A stretch of DNA of 62,892 nt from Caulobacteraceae bacterium (GCA_947475465.1 CANJLK010000015.1:1-62892), one strand, 5' to 3'. Positions 16,697 to 26,381 are shown, counted from the first letter of the stretch. Notes: a model not told the origin generated them from the letters alone. A program made the numbers and translations.

Positions 16697-19444
16697 GTGC
16701 GCGCATTCAGCAAGCGCCTGTGGCTGTGCAGCGCCGGCATCCTGGCCGCCGCGGCGCTGGCCGGATCGCCCGCCGCCGCTGACGCCGCCGACGCGGCGCC
16801 GGCCCGGGCCGCACCGGTCACCGACCTGGGCGACGTGGTGGTCACCGCCCGCCGGGTGGAAGAGCGCATCCAGGACGTGCCGATCGCGGTGACGGCGCTC
16901 AGCCAGAACAAGCTCGACACCCTGGTCGTCAACAATGTGGCCGACCTGAACAAGCTGGCGCCCGGGATGCAGATCAATGGCTGCGTCAGCGGCTCGTCGA
17001 CCGGCGGCAACTCCTGCCAGATCACCATCCGCGGCTTCACCTCCACCCGCGGTTCGGCTTTCGGCTCCATCGGCGTCTATTTCGCCGACGCGCCCAGCAT
17101 GTTCACCTCGAACTACGACCTGCAATCGATCCAGGTTCTGAAGGGGCCGCAGGGCACCCTGTTCGGCGACACCGTGACCGGCGGGGCGTTGCTGTACACG
17201 CCGAAGAAGCCGAGCGGCCTGAAGAATTCCGGGTTCGTCAGCCTGGAAGGCGGCAACCTGAACTATCACGAGCTCACCGGCGCCTACGAAGACTCGTTCG
17301 CCGACGGCAAGATCTCGTACCGCCTGGCTGGCCAGTACCGCCGCCGCGCGGGCTATGCGAAGGTCCACTACTCGTTCGGCGGCACGGGCGAGGTCGGCGA
17401 CGTCAACCAGCTCTACCTGCGCGGCTCGCTGGTGCTGAAGCCGATCGAGCACCTGGAGAACTACACCGTCGTCCTGTTCCAGAAGGACAAGTACAACGGC
17501 GGCGTCAGCCTGGTTGGTTATACCGACCCGCGGTTCTTCTCCGCCGCCCTGCGTAACACAATCCCGAGCGCCACTCCGGCGACGGCGGCGCTCTACGAAT
17601 ATTTCACCGGCCAGCTGCCGCCCGCCGGCCTGACCTATCCGCAGATCGCGCTGGCGCAGTTCAACCGTCAGGCCGCGGCCGGCTTCGACGAGACCTGGTC
17701 GGACGTCGATGGCCACACGATGAAGTCGTACATCGGCATCGTGAACCAGACGAAGTGGACGTTCAACGACCACCTCTACGTTCGCAACATCTACCAGCTG
17801 CGCTGGCTGCCCAAGCAGATCGGCGGCAACGGCAACTATGACGGTGTCGATGAGCCTTTGCTGCAGCAGTACGGCTACCTGAAACGTACGGCGGCGACCG
17901 CCTATTCCAACGACTTCGCCGAGGTCGACAACGGCTACAACAACCGCCAGTGGACCGACGAGGTCCAGGTGGTCGGCGACCTGTTCAACAACAGGCTGCA
18001 GCTGCAGGGCGGCTATTTCCACCGCGAGGACCGGGCCGGCGATTTCACCGGCTTCTTCCCCTATCCCTATCCGGGTCCCTCGACGCCGCAGATCCTGAGC
18101 GGCGTGGCGATCGCGGGCGGCAACTCGCCGGCGGCCACCTGCGTGGCGCGCGGCGTGCCGGCCGGGACTCCGTGCTTCACCGTCACCCGCTTCTCGCGGC
18201 AGTCCGACGCCCTGTTCGGCCAGGCCACCTGGGCCGTCACCGACAAGCTGAAGCTGACCGGCGGCGTACGCCGTTCGGTGATCACGCCCGGCGTCACCGA
18301 GACGGGCACCTTCGCCACGACTCTCAGTAACTACACGGCGAGCAACGGGGTCGTGGTCCGGCAGCCGATCCCGATCTTCGACCCGACCATGATCGCCAGC
18401 GCGCCGATCACCCAGACCCAGCAGCCGGGCTACAAGTCGACCACCTATTCGATCACGGCCGACTACAAGCTGAACGACGACACCCTGCTCTACATCGCCC
18501 ACCGCAAGGGCTTTAAGCCGGGGGGCACCAACCCCACCCTGCCGCTTACCGACCCGCTCTTCTCGTTCGGGCCGGAGACGGTGAAGGACCTGGAGTTCGG
18601 GCTGAAGTGGGACTGGACGCTGGCGGGCTTCACCGGCCGCACGAACCTGGCCGCCTACAAGGACTGGTACGCCAACATCCAGACCGCCACCCGCCAGGGC
18701 GGCACGATCCTGGTGACCATCAACGGCGGCCAGGCGGAATTCCGCGGCGCCGAGCTAGAAGCGAGCGTCACGACCCCCAACCGGATCTTCAGCATCAGCG
18801 GTCAGGTCGCCTGGGAAGACAACAAGTACACCGAGTACGTCGAGACGACCTCCTGCCAGGTCCAGTTCTGGCGGCAGGTTCCGGGGGGCCAGTGCGACAC
18901 GGCGCTGGGCATTCCGGGGACAACCGCGATCACGGTGGACCACGCCGCAGGCAAGCTGACCATCGCCGCGGTGGCGCCGACCGCCGCCCTGCCGGCCGGC
19001 CGGGCCGCGCTGAACTACACTTTCCGGCCTGACCGGATCGGCGCCTCGCCGCTGACCTGGTCGATCCGGCCGGAAATCCACCTCGAGCCTCTGCTCGGGG
19101 AAGACATCACCATGTCGATGAACATCTATCACGCCGCACCGGTGAACGGGCTGGGCGTCGGAGCCGCCAACCTGGCCGGCGTCACGCCCTACTTCCTCGA
19201 CGGCATCTATGGGCGTGTGGACGGGGCGGGGGCCTACAGCTACCCGGGCTACACCCAGTACGACTTCAGCGCGGACTGGCGCCACATCAAGGGCACCACG
19301 GTCAGCGCCTATGCCCGGGTGACCAACCTGGCCAACGACCGGCGCCGGCTGGGCGACCTGATCACCTTCGTCAGTGGCGGTACGGCGGCGCCCAGCCCCA
19401 GTGAACCGCGGATGGCGCTGGTGGGCATGAAGTACGAGTTCTAG
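16697..19444 (+). CDS. TonB-dependent outer membrane receptor
   Basis: A receptor of about 915 residues with a signal peptide (MRAFSKRLWLCSAGILAAAA, cut near AADA). The TonB box-like DLGDVVVTARRVEERIQDVP follows, then a plug domain (about 45-160; VADLNKLAPGMQI, ITIRGFTS, LKGPQGTLFGDTVTGGALLY), and a 22-strand barrel ending in MALVGMKYEF with the terminal Phe. It has no STN signalling domain. I chose GTG 16697 because it yields a normal signal peptide; a TTG at 16655 with a G-rich site would add 14 residues. Downstream are a bicupin and two MFS carriers on the same strand, so it probably imports the compound they handle. Confidence 0.93.
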   Translation: MRAFSKRLWLCSAGILAAAALAGSPAAADAADAAPARAAPVTDLGDVVVTARRVEERIQDVPIAVTALSQNKLDTLVVNNVADLNKLAPGMQINGCVSGSSTGGNSCQITIRGFTSTRGSAFGSIGVYFADAPSMFTSNYDLQSIQVLKGPQGTLFGDTVTGGALLYTPKKPSGLKNSGFVSLEGGNLNYHELTGAYEDSFADGKISYRLAGQYRRRAGYAKVHYSFGGTGEVGDVNQLYLRGSLVLKPIEHLENYTVVLFQKDKYNGGVSLVGYTDPRFFSAALRNTIPSATPATAALYEYFTGQLPPAGLTYPQIALAQFNRQAAAGFDETWSDVDGHTMKSYIGIVNQTKWTFNDHLYVRNIYQLRWLPKQIGGNGNYDGVDEPLLQQYGYLKRTAATAYSNDFAEVDNGYNNRQWTDEVQVVGDLFNNRLQLQGGYFHREDRAGDFTGFFPYPYPGPSTPQILSGVAIAGGNSPAATCVARGVPAGTPCFTVTRFSRQSDALFGQATWAVTDKLKLTGGVRRSVITPGVTETGTFATTLSNYTASNGVVVRQPIPIFDPTMIASAPITQTQQPGYKSTTYSITADYKLNDDTLLYIAHRKGFKPGGTNPTLPLTDPLFSFGPETVKDLEFGLKWDWTLAGFTGRTNLAAYKDWYANIQTATRQGGTILVTINGGQAEFRGAELEASVTTPNRIFSISGQVAWEDNKYTEYVETTSCQVQFWRQVPGGQCDTALGIPGTTAITVDHAAGKLTIAAVAPTAALPAGRAALNYTFRPDRIGASPLTWSIRPEIHLEPLLGEDITMSMNIYHAAPVNGLGVGAANLAGVTPYFLDGIYGRVDGAGAYSYPGYTQYDFSADWRHIKGTTVSAYARVTNLANDRRRLGDLITFVSGGTAAPSPSEPRMALVGMKYEF

Positions 19445-19473
19445 GGCCTTGGACCTGGAACGGACCTGAACAC

Positions 19474-19501
19474 GGGCGCCGGGGGACCTCCTCCGGCGCC
19501 C
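19474..19501 (+). terminator. Strong hairpin after the TonB receptor gene
   Basis: GGGCGCCGG against CCGGCGCCC, extendable to about 12 pairs with a four-base loop, then a GCTTCATATT tail with scattered T residues. It sits 30 bases after the receptor stop, so most transcripts should end here and the bicupin gene may have its own promoter or depend on readthrough. Confidence 0.65.
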
Positions 19502-19525
19502 GCTTCATATTGCGATCCGCCCCAT

Positions 19526-20359
19526 ATGGATCGACAGTCGGCGGACACGCGCCAGACCCGGGAGTTCAAGTTGAACAAGATCAGAATCGCCGACCACCTG
19601 CCCGAGGCGCTTTCAGTCCCCGAGGTCGCGAACCTGGCGTTCGCCGGCCGGATCGCCAGCCGCAAGGTGATCGACAAGGACGACTTCACACTGTCCCTGT
19701 GGCGCCACGAACTGGCGCCCGGCGCGACGATCACCCTGGACGCGCCGGCGCAGGACCACACCTTCTATGTGGTCGAGGGCGAGATGACGGTGGGCGGCAC
19801 GCCGGTTCCGCCAAAGGGCGCGGCCTCGGTCGGGGCCCGGGCGAAGACGGTGATCGGCGCGGGGGCCGAGGGGGCGACGGTGCTGCACTATGTCGGCCAC
19901 GCCGAGAGCCGGCCGGACAAGCCGGGCGGGTGCGTGCACATCCTGTCGCAGCCGTGGCTGGAGCGCTCGCCGGTCTCCTCGCACGCCCTCTATTTCGACT
20001 CGAGCTGCCCGAACTGCTCGGTGTGGCTGCACATGACCCAGGGCCAGAAGGGCAGCGGGGCCAAGCCGCACTACCACACCGAGGACGAGATCATCTGCGT
20101 GGTCGAGGGCGAGATGAACCTGGGGACCCGCGACGTGGCGACCGGCGGAGCGGTGGGGATCGCCAAGGAGGTGGTCTACAGCTTCAACCGCGGCGAAGGC
20201 GGGCTGGCCTTCATCAACTTCCGCCAGGCCGACCCGTTCTTCCTGCCCAAGGGCAAGAAGGTGGAGGAGGCCGAGAGCGAGCGCATCCTGATGCGCGCCC
20301 ACCTGCAGCGGCTGCGCGACGAGACGGTGCGCGCCGGGGCGCAGCCGGCGCCCGCCTAG
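19526..20359 (+). CDS. Bicupin domain protein
   Basis: A 277-residue protein with two cupin barrels. The first (about residues 45-130) has DHTFYVVEGEMTVGG, and the second (about 165-250) has KPHYHTEDEIICVVEGEMNL with an HxH-Glu metal site; the repeated VVEGEM shows internal duplication. Bicupins include quercetin- and gentisate-type dioxygenases and oxalate enzymes, so metal-dependent ring or carboxyl chemistry is possible, but the first barrel lacks the HxH and may be structural. No signal peptide. ATG at 19526 is used; TTG at 19571 (NKIRIADH) is an alternative. It precedes two MFS genes. Confidence 0.82.
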   Translation: MDRQSADTRQTREFKLNKIRIADHLPEALSVPEVANLAFAGRIASRKVIDKDDFTLSLWRHELAPGATITLDAPAQDHTFYVVEGEMTVGGTPVPPKGAASVGARAKTVIGAGAEGATVLHYVGHAESRPDKPGGCVHILSQPWLERSPVSSHALYFDSSCPNCSVWLHMTQGQKGSGAKPHYHTEDEIICVVEGEMNLGTRDVATGGAVGIAKEVVYSFNRGEGGLAFINFRQADPFFLPKGKKVEEAESERILMRAHLQRLRDETVRAGAQPAPA

Positions 20360-20404
20360 CCCCCGCGTCAGCGGGCCAGGACGACGAAAAAAAGGGGGGG
20401 AAGG

Positions 20405-21733
20405 ATGACGACCGTCGAAGACCCGGCGCCGGTTGCGCCAATCGCGGATCATGTGGCCGACACCGCGCCGGTGCGGTCGCGGGCCTATGTCGTCTACGCC
20501 ACCTTCATCCTGGGCCTGATCTATGCCTTGGGGTCCACCGACAGCAGCATCATGTCGATCCTGCTGGTGCCCATCCAGAAGGAGCTGAAGGTCAGCGACC
20601 TGGCCATGGGGACGCTGGCGGGGGCGGCCTTCACGGCCGTGCAGGTGATCATCGCGGTGCCGGTGGCCAGGCTGGCCGACCGCAGCAACCGGCGCAACAT
20701 CATCGCCATCGCGGTGACGGTGTGGAGCCTGTTCACCGGCGCCTGCGGCCTGGCCACCTCCTACGCCACCCTGCTGGCGGCGCGGATCGGGGTGGCGGTG
20801 GGCGAGGCCGGACACGGCTCGTCGATCCTGTCGACCATCGGCGATCTCTATCCGCGCCACCGGCGCGGGCTGGCCTATGGGGTGATCTCCATCGGCATCT
20901 CCATCGGCACCGGGGTCGGCGCGAGCCTGGTGGGCTGGATCGGCCAGCACTATGGCTGGCGCGCGGCGTTCCAGATGATGACGGTTCCTGGGCTCGTGAT
21001 CGGCGCCATCGTATTCTTCACTCTGAAGGAGCCGGCCCGCGGTGCGTTCGAGGGCGGCGCCACGCAGGACGCACCGCTGTCGATCCCGGCGGTGGTGAAA
21101 TACGTCTTCAGCGTGCCGACCCTGCGCCGGCTGGTGGTGGCAAATATCGTCATGCAGGGGGCGACCTCGGCCTATCTGGTGTGGATGCCGGCGTTCCTGG
21201 TGCGGGTGCATCACCTCAGCATTGTGCAGATGAGCGCGGGGTTCGGCCTGACCCTGACCCTGGGCGCCTCGACCGCGCATGTGCTGGCGGGATGGATCAC
21301 CGACCGGATGGCCAAACAGGGCGAGCGGTGGCGGCTCTACTACTGCTGCATGGCCCTGGTGGTGGGGCTGCCGTTCGTGGTGGCGGCGATGCTGGTCTCG
21401 AACACGCCGCTGACCTTCCTGCTGATGTTCCTGTGGGTGCTCTGCTCCGGCGGGGTCTCCGCCTCGGCCACGGTGGCGGTGCTGGGGGTGGTCAAGCCGC
21501 AGCTGCGGGGGCGGTCCAGCGCCGTCCTGGGCGTCTGCACGGCGGTGGTCGGCATGGCGCTGGGGCCCAGCCTGTTCGGCGCCATCACCGATGCGCTGAA
21601 GCACAGCTACGGAGACTATGCGGTGCGCTACAGCCTGCTGGGCGTGCCGGCGCTGTGGCTGCTGGCCGGCGCGCTGTTCGTGCGGGCCGGGCGGACGGCT
21701 GACCGGGACTGGCGGATCGCGGTCGGCGGTTGA
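20405..21733 (+). CDS. MFS transporter, spinster-like (first of a tandem pair)
   Basis: A 442-residue, 12-span major facilitator carrier. TM1 runs YVVYATFILGLIYALGSTDS, the A-loop is VARLADRSNRRNIIAIAVTV, and the spinster-type signature is VAVGEAGHGSSILSTIGDLY. A purine-rich site (GGGGAAGG) sits directly before the ATG. The gene downstream is a close relative with the same motifs at the same places, so the pair arose by duplication. Both lie behind a TonB receptor and a bicupin, which suggests inner-membrane passage of the same class of compound. Confidence 0.9.
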   Translation: MTTVEDPAPVAPIADHVADTAPVRSRAYVVYATFILGLIYALGSTDSSIMSILLVPIQKELKVSDLAMGTLAGAAFTAVQVIIAVPVARLADRSNRRNIIAIAVTVWSLFTGACGLATSYATLLAARIGVAVGEAGHGSSILSTIGDLYPRHRRGLAYGVISIGISIGTGVGASLVGWIGQHYGWRAAFQMMTVPGLVIGAIVFFTLKEPARGAFEGGATQDAPLSIPAVVKYVFSVPTLRRLVVANIVMQGATSAYLVWMPAFLVRVHHLSIVQMSAGFGLTLTLGASTAHVLAGWITDRMAKQGERWRLYYCCMALVVGLPFVVAAMLVSNTPLTFLLMFLWVLCSGGVSASATVAVLGVVKPQLRGRSSAVLGVCTAVVGMALGPSLFGAITDALKHSYGDYAVRYSLLGVPALWLLAGALFVRAGRTADRDWRIAVGG

Positions 21734-21788
21734 CAGACCCCCGGGGCGGGCCTCAGCGTGTCCGCAAAATATAAGCCCGGGTGGAAAC

Positions 21789-23147
21789 GTGACGACATTG
21801 GAAGGCGCGGCGAAAGCCGCCGGCGCGAGCGAGCTTGCCAGCACGCCCGCGCAGGAACGGGCCCGATCCACCGGCTACCGGATCTACGCCACCTGCATCC
21901 TGGGCCTGGTCTACGCCCTGGCGGCGGCGGACAAGGGGATCGTCTCGATCCTGCTGGTGCCGATCCAGAAGGACCTGGGGGTCAGCGACCTGGCCATGGG
22001 CTCCCTGGCCGGCGCGGCCTTCACCATCGTCCACGCCACCGCGGTCCTGCCCCTGGCCCTGCTGGCCGACCGCCGCAACCGGCGCAACATCATCGCCATC
22101 GCCGTCACCTTCTGGAGCGTGATGACGGCGGTCTCCGGCATGGCGACCTCGTTCCTGACCCTGCTGCTGGCGCGGATCGGCGTAGCGGCGGGCGAGGCGG
22201 GCAACGCCTCGGCCATCCTGTCGTCCGTCAGTGACCTGCATCCCCGCAGCCGGCGCGGCATCGGCTATGGCGCCCTATCGGCCGGCGCGGCGCTGGGGGG
22301 CGGGGGCGGCAGCTTCGCCGTCGGCCTGCTTAGCCAGAACTACGGCTGGCGGATGGCCTTCTTCGCCATGTCGGTTCCCGGCCTGATCACCGCGGCGGTG
22401 ATCTTCCTGACCATGGTCGAGCCCAGGCGCGGGGCCTATGAGGCGCCGGCCGCGCCGAAGGCCGACCTGTCGGCCTGGGAGGCGATCCGCTACATCCTGG
22501 GGGTGCCGACCATGCGTCGAATCCTGATCGCGCTGATCGTCATGCAGGGCACGACGGCGGCCTTCATGGCCTGGATGCCGGCCTTCCTGATGCGGGTGCA
22601 CCACCTGACCGTGGCCGAGATGAGCGCCGGCTGGGGCTTCGCGATCGCGGGCGGTTCGCTGACGTCCTCGCTGATCGCCGGGACCATCACCGACAAGCTT
22701 TCCAAGCGGGGCGAGAAGTGGCGGCTGTTCTACTGCAGCATCGGCCTGGTGATCGGCGCGCCGATCCTGCTGGTGTCGTTGTACACCGCCAGTACGCCGC
22801 TGAGCCTGGTGACGTTGTTCATCGCCGTGTTCTGCGCGGGCGGCGTGACGGCGTCGTCGACCGCCGCCTATCTCGGCGTCGTCAGGCCCGAGGTCCGCGG
22901 CCGGGCCAGCGCCATCGTCGCCATCGTCATCGCCATCATCGGCCTGAGCGTCGGTCCCAGCCTGTTCGGCGCGATCAACGACTGGCTGAAGCCGACCTAT
23001 GGGGTCAATGCGGTGCGCTACACCCTGCTCAGCGTGCCGCCGTTGTGGCTGGTCGCGGCCTCGCTGTTCATCTTCGCCGGCAAGACGGCGGACGAGGACG
23101 CCGCCCTGGCCGAGGGGCACGAGGGGGCGGCGCTGCCGGCCGAGTGA
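21789..23147 (+). CDS. MFS transporter, spinster-like (second of a tandem pair)
   Basis: A 452-residue carrier closely similar to its upstream neighbour: RIYATCILGLVYALAAADKG for TM1, LLADRRNRRNIIAIAVTFWS for the A-loop, and VAAGEAGNASAILSSVSDLH for the signature. I chose GTG at 21789, 55 bases after the upstream stop. The open frame extends further 5' but that part overlaps the previous gene and has no membrane-protein character. The C-terminus is acidic. It ends eight bases before the convergent cupin gene. Confidence 0.9.
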   Translation: MTTLEGAAKAAGASELASTPAQERARSTGYRIYATCILGLVYALAAADKGIVSILLVPIQKDLGVSDLAMGSLAGAAFTIVHATAVLPLALLADRRNRRNIIAIAVTFWSVMTAVSGMATSFLTLLLARIGVAAGEAGNASAILSSVSDLHPRSRRGIGYGALSAGAALGGGGGSFAVGLLSQNYGWRMAFFAMSVPGLITAAVIFLTMVEPRRGAYEAPAAPKADLSAWEAIRYILGVPTMRRILIALIVMQGTTAAFMAWMPAFLMRVHHLTVAEMSAGWGFAIAGGSLTSSLIAGTITDKLSKRGEKWRLFYCSIGLVIGAPILLVSLYTASTPLSLVTLFIAVFCAGGVTASSTAAYLGVVRPEVRGRASAIVAIVIAIIGLSVGPSLFGAINDWLKPTYGVNAVRYTLLSVPPLWLVAASLFIFAGKTADEDAALAEGHEGAALPAE

Positions 23148-23155
23148 ATTGACGG

Positions 23156-23965
23156 CTAGTTGACGTAGGCGCCCTGGACCCGCTTGCCGGCCTGGGCGGT
23201 CAGGCTGAAGCCGTCGGTGATGCCCTGGATCGCGCCATCGGCGCCCAGGTCGAGCACCGGGCCGTAGCTGTTCTGCAGCCACTCGGTGGCGATCTCGAAG
23301 CGCACCTCGCCCTCGGTCGAGCCCAGGGGCTGGTGGATCCAGGTCCCGGCGCCGGCCTCGGCGTCGTCGAACCGCGCCTGGCCCTCGAAGACGAACTGGT
23401 CGGTGGGGCCGACATAGCGGCGCCGGGGCAGGCGCGCGCCGGCCTCGGCCCGGTAGAGGGCAGAGAAGGCGGAACTGCCCTCGAAGGGATGAAGCAGCTT
23501 CATGGCGACGCCGTCGACGCCGCTGGGCGTCCAGTCGAGGGCGGCGCTGTCCACCAGGTCGTCCAGCTCATCAACCGCGAAGCCGGCCTTTTCCAGCATG
23601 GGCGGGACTTTACCGTCTGGGGGCAGGGAGACGATGCCGACGCCGATGTCGAGGCCGGGCGTCATGCCGTAGCCGTAGACCGCGTCGTGGAAGGTGGTGG
23701 CCGGGTGGATCGCGCCTGTGGGCTCGAGGCCCCACATGCCCGGCCCGACAGTGCGGTCGCGCAGCGCCATCGAGCCGCCGGTCATGAAGAAGCTGGTCGG
23801 GCGCAGGTGCAGGTGGGCGTGGGCGACGCCGTCGAAGCGGAAGATCAGCAGCTGCTTGCCGGTGGGCGCGTGCAGCCGCTTGCAGCCGCGAACCGGACCG
23901 TCGAAGGCCGGGTGGGGGCCCATGTCCTGCCAGGGCGCGCCATCCACATCCATGATCGAGCGCAT
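23156..23965 (-). CDS. ChrR-like cupin protein
   Basis: A 269-residue protein with two cupin-like halves. One side has FDGVAHAHLHLRPTSFFMTG (HxH-type metal site, about residues 45-65) and the second has YVGPTDQFVFEGQARFDDAE (about 190-210) with GTWIHQPLGSTEGEVRFEIA. It resembles the ChrR/acetylacetone-dioxygenase-like cupins, a group with many uncharacterised non-haem iron enzymes. ATG at 23965 was chosen since GGGAGG lies eight bases before it; ATG at 23971 is too close to that site. It converges on the second MFS gene and probably belongs to the same catabolic neighbourhood. Confidence 0.75.
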   Translation of the reverse strand: MRSIMDVDGAPWQDMGPHPAFDGPVRGCKRLHAPTGKQLLIFRFDGVAHAHLHLRPTSFFMTGGSMALRDRTVGPGMWGLEPTGAIHPATTFHDAVYGYGMTPGLDIGVGIVSLPPDGKVPPMLEKAGFAVDELDDLVDSAALDWTPSGVDGVAMKLLHPFEGSSAFSALYRAEAGARLPRRRYVGPTDQFVFEGQARFDDAEAGAGTWIHQPLGSTEGEVRFEIATEWLQNSYGPVLDLGADGAIQGITDGFSLTAQAGKRVQGAYVN

Positions 23966-24101
23966 CCGCATTCCCTCCCGATTGTCGATTGCGGCGATCC
24001 TAGCGGCGGGCGACGGGGGTTGCAGCAGATTTCGGCCCGCCCGGCGGGTGAACCATTGCCGTCCCGGGCGGGTTGGTTGGGGGCAAGTCAGGGAGCCGCC
24101 C

Positions 24102-24809
24102 ATGGACAAGACCGAAGCCCTCGCCCCGGCGGACCAACTGGCGCGGGACAATCCTGTCCGGTTTCCGGGCGAGAGCGCCGAATACCGGGCCGCGCGGACG
24201 GCGCTGCTGGCCGAGGAGATCGAACTTCGCCGCCATCTGGAGCGGGTGGCGGCGCAGCGGCGCGCCCTGCCGCCCGGCGGACCGGTCGTCGGCGACTACA
24301 GCTTCCTGACTGAAGAGGGCCCCCGTGACATGGCCGGCCTGTTCGGCGACCACCAGACGTTGGCCGTCTACAGCTACATGTTCGGACCCCAGCGCGAGCG
24401 GCCGTGCCCAATGTGCACCAACCTGCTGGGCGCCTGGGAAGGCAATGCGGCCGATATCGGCCAGCGCCTGTCGCTGGTGGTCGTGGCGCGTTCGCCCATC
24501 GAGCGCCTGAGCGCCTGGAAGCGCGAGCGAGGCTGGAAGGACCTGCGGCTGGTGACCGACCTCAACGACGCCTATTCGAAGGCCTACTTCGGCCTGCTGC
24601 CGGACGGCTCGGAGATTCCAGCCCTGAACGTCTTCACCCGCCGCGACGGCACGATCCGGCACTTCTGGTCGGGGGAGATGACCGGCCCGGCCGCGGACCC
24701 TGGCCAGGATCCGCGCGGCGCGCCGGACCTGGCGCCGTTGTGGAACGTGCTTGACGTGACGCCGGAGGGACGCGGCCGCGACTGGTATCCCAAGCTCGAC
24801 TACGACTGA
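24102..24809 (+). CDS. DUF899 thioredoxin-like protein
   Basis: A 235-residue protein of the DUF899 family. Marks are YSFLTEEGPRDMAGLFGDHQ (about residue 65), the conserved YMFGPQRERPCPMCTNLLGAW with a CPMC motif in the position of a thioredoxin active site (about residue 105), and a final DVTPEGRGRDWYPKLDYD. The fold is thioredoxin-like; the function is not established, though the CxxC invites a redox role. No signal peptide. It is transcribed toward the second KdpD-like kinase, 36 bases away, and divergent from the cupin gene. Confidence 0.85.
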   Translation: MDKTEALAPADQLARDNPVRFPGESAEYRAARTALLAEEIELRRHLERVAAQRRALPPGGPVVGDYSFLTEEGPRDMAGLFGDHQTLAVYSYMFGPQRERPCPMCTNLLGAWEGNAADIGQRLSLVVVARSPIERLSAWKRERGWKDLRLVTDLNDAYSKAYFGLLPDGSEIPALNVFTRRDGTIRHFWSGEMTGPAADPGQDPRGAPDLAPLWNVLDVTPEGRGRDWYPKLDYD

Positions 24810-24845
24810 GCGGCGCGCTCAATCGCGCAGTTGGCAAGCGCAGCC

Positions 24846-26381
24846 ATGCGGCCCAGTCTGGCCGCCAGACCCGCGAGGCGCTCTTTGCCCTACCGCCGCC
24901 CACAGCTGCCGAACCCGACGACGACCTGGTTCGAGGGGCTGAGGCCGTTCGGCCGCTACGCCGTGGCGGCCGGCATTGTCGTCGCGGCCACCGCCGCCGC
25001 GGAGGCCTTGCAGATTCTCACCGGGTCGAACCGGGTGGCGGGGGTCTATTTCATCGGGGTGCTGGTCACCTCCTACCTGCTGGGTTCAGGCCCCGGCTAC
25101 GCGGCCACGGTCCTGTCGTTCGTGATCTACGGCCTGTTCATCGTCCAGTTCCCGTTCCGGTTCGACGCCTACCGGGCGGAGGACGTGCTGGTGCTGGTGA
25201 CCTTTCCGGTGGTGGCGACCCTGCTGGGCAACCTGACCGGCCGGGTGCGTGACGAGGCCAAGCGGGCGCAGGCCCGGGCGCGGGCCACGGCGGTGCTGTT
25301 CGAGGCCACGCGGGAGTTCTCGGCCTCCGACGACGTGGCGGTGATCCGCGCGCGCCTGGCCGACCACCTGGCGACCGCGGCGCGCGGACGGGCGTTCGTC
25401 GTGCAGGACGAGACCGAGTTCTTGTCGTCCGACTCGACCGCGCCCCCGCCGATGGTGCTGAGCGCGGCCCGGGCCCTGGCGGCCGACGACGGCCGCTCGG
25501 CCACGGCGGATGCGGCGGGCTGGAGCCTTCGGCGCCTGGCGGGCGAGGGGGCGGCGGGCTGGACTTCCGAAGAGCCCCCCGAGCCGGAGGAAGAGGCGCT
25601 GCTGCAGATCCTGGCGGACGCCGGGTCGGCGGCCATCGCCCGGGCCCAGCTGGCGGTGGCCAAGTCGGAGGCCGAGGCCCGGGCGCGCACAGAAGACCTG
25701 CGCAATGCGCTGCTGTCGTCGATCTCGCACGACCTGCGTACGCCGCTGGCCGCCGTGCTGGCCTCGGCCACGTCGCTGACGGAATTCGGCGAGCGGTTCG
25801 ACGCCCAGACCCGCCGCGACCTGACCATGACCATTCAGGAGGAGGCCGAGCGCCTGAACGCCTCGGTGACCAACCTGCTCAACATGACCCGCCTTGAGGC
25901 CGGCGCGCTGGACGCGCGCAACACGCCGTTCGACCTGGCCGAGGTGGTCGACCGCACCCGCCAGCGTTTCGCGCGGATGCGTGGCGGGCGGGCGATCAGC
26001 TGCGCCATGGCCGAGGGCGCGACCGTGGCGGTGGGCGACCCGGTGCTGTTCGAGGTGGCGCTCGCCAACGTGCTCGAGAACGCCATGCGCTACAGCCCCG
26101 AGGGCGGGCCGATCGCGGTGACCAGCGAGCGGCGCGGCGGTGAGGTGGTGGTGGCGGTGAGCGACGAGGGTCCAGGCGTGCCCGCCAGGGAACTTGGGCG
26201 TCTGTTCGAGAAGTTCTATCGCGGCGCCAGCGCCAAACGCATTGCCGGCACGGGCCTTGGGCTTTCCATCGTCCGCGGGGTGATGCAGGGCATGGGAGGC
26301 ACCGCGACCGCCGAGATTCGGCGCGACGCCGCCAGTGGCCTGGTGGTGTCCCTGGCCCTTCCTGCGGAGACAGCGGCATGA
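24846..26381 (+). CDS. Second KdpD-like sensor histidine kinase, short form
   Basis: A 511-residue kinase with a DUF4118 membrane region at about residues 40-130 (VYFIGVLVTSYLLGSGPGY, LVLVTFPVVATLLGNLTG). A coiled linker and GAF-like domain follow, then HisKA (H-box SSISHDLRTPLA, about residue 295) and HATPase (NVLENAMRYSPEG, VSDEGPGVP, GTGLGLSIVRG). Like the kinase at 12912-14438, it lacks the KdpD/Usp N-terminal domain. ATG at 24846 is chosen; a TTG at 24831 adds five residues, and neither has a clear ribosome-binding site. The stop overlaps the ATG of its regulator gene. Confidence 0.9.
   Translation: MRPSLAARPARRSLPYRRPQLPNPTTTWFEGLRPFGRYAVAAGIVVAATAAAEALQILTGSNRVAGVYFIGVLVTSYLLGSGPGYAATVLSFVIYGLFIVQFPFRFDAYRAEDVLVLVTFPVVATLLGNLTGRVRDEAKRAQARARATAVLFEATREFSASDDVAVIRARLADHLATAARGRAFVVQDETEFLSSDSTAPPPMVLSAARALAADDGRSATADAAGWSLRRLAGEGAAGWTSEEPPEPEEEALLQILADAGSAAIARAQLAVAKSEAEARARTEDLRNALLSSISHDLRTPLAAVLASATSLTEFGERFDAQTRRDLTMTIQEEAERLNASVTNLLNMTRLEAGALDARNTPFDLAEVVDRTRQRFARMRGGRAISCAMAEGATVAVGDPVLFEVALANVLENAMRYSPEGGPIAVTSERRGGEVVVAVSDEGPGVPARELGRLFEKFYRGASAKRIAGTGLGLSIVRGVMQGMGGTATAEIRRDAASGLVVSLALPAETAA

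Noticed and set aside
19613..21871. Very long minus-strand open frame opposite bicupin and MFS genes
   Set aside because: Antisense artefact of high GC: no membrane, motif or start signal, and the plus strand has clear MFS motifs.
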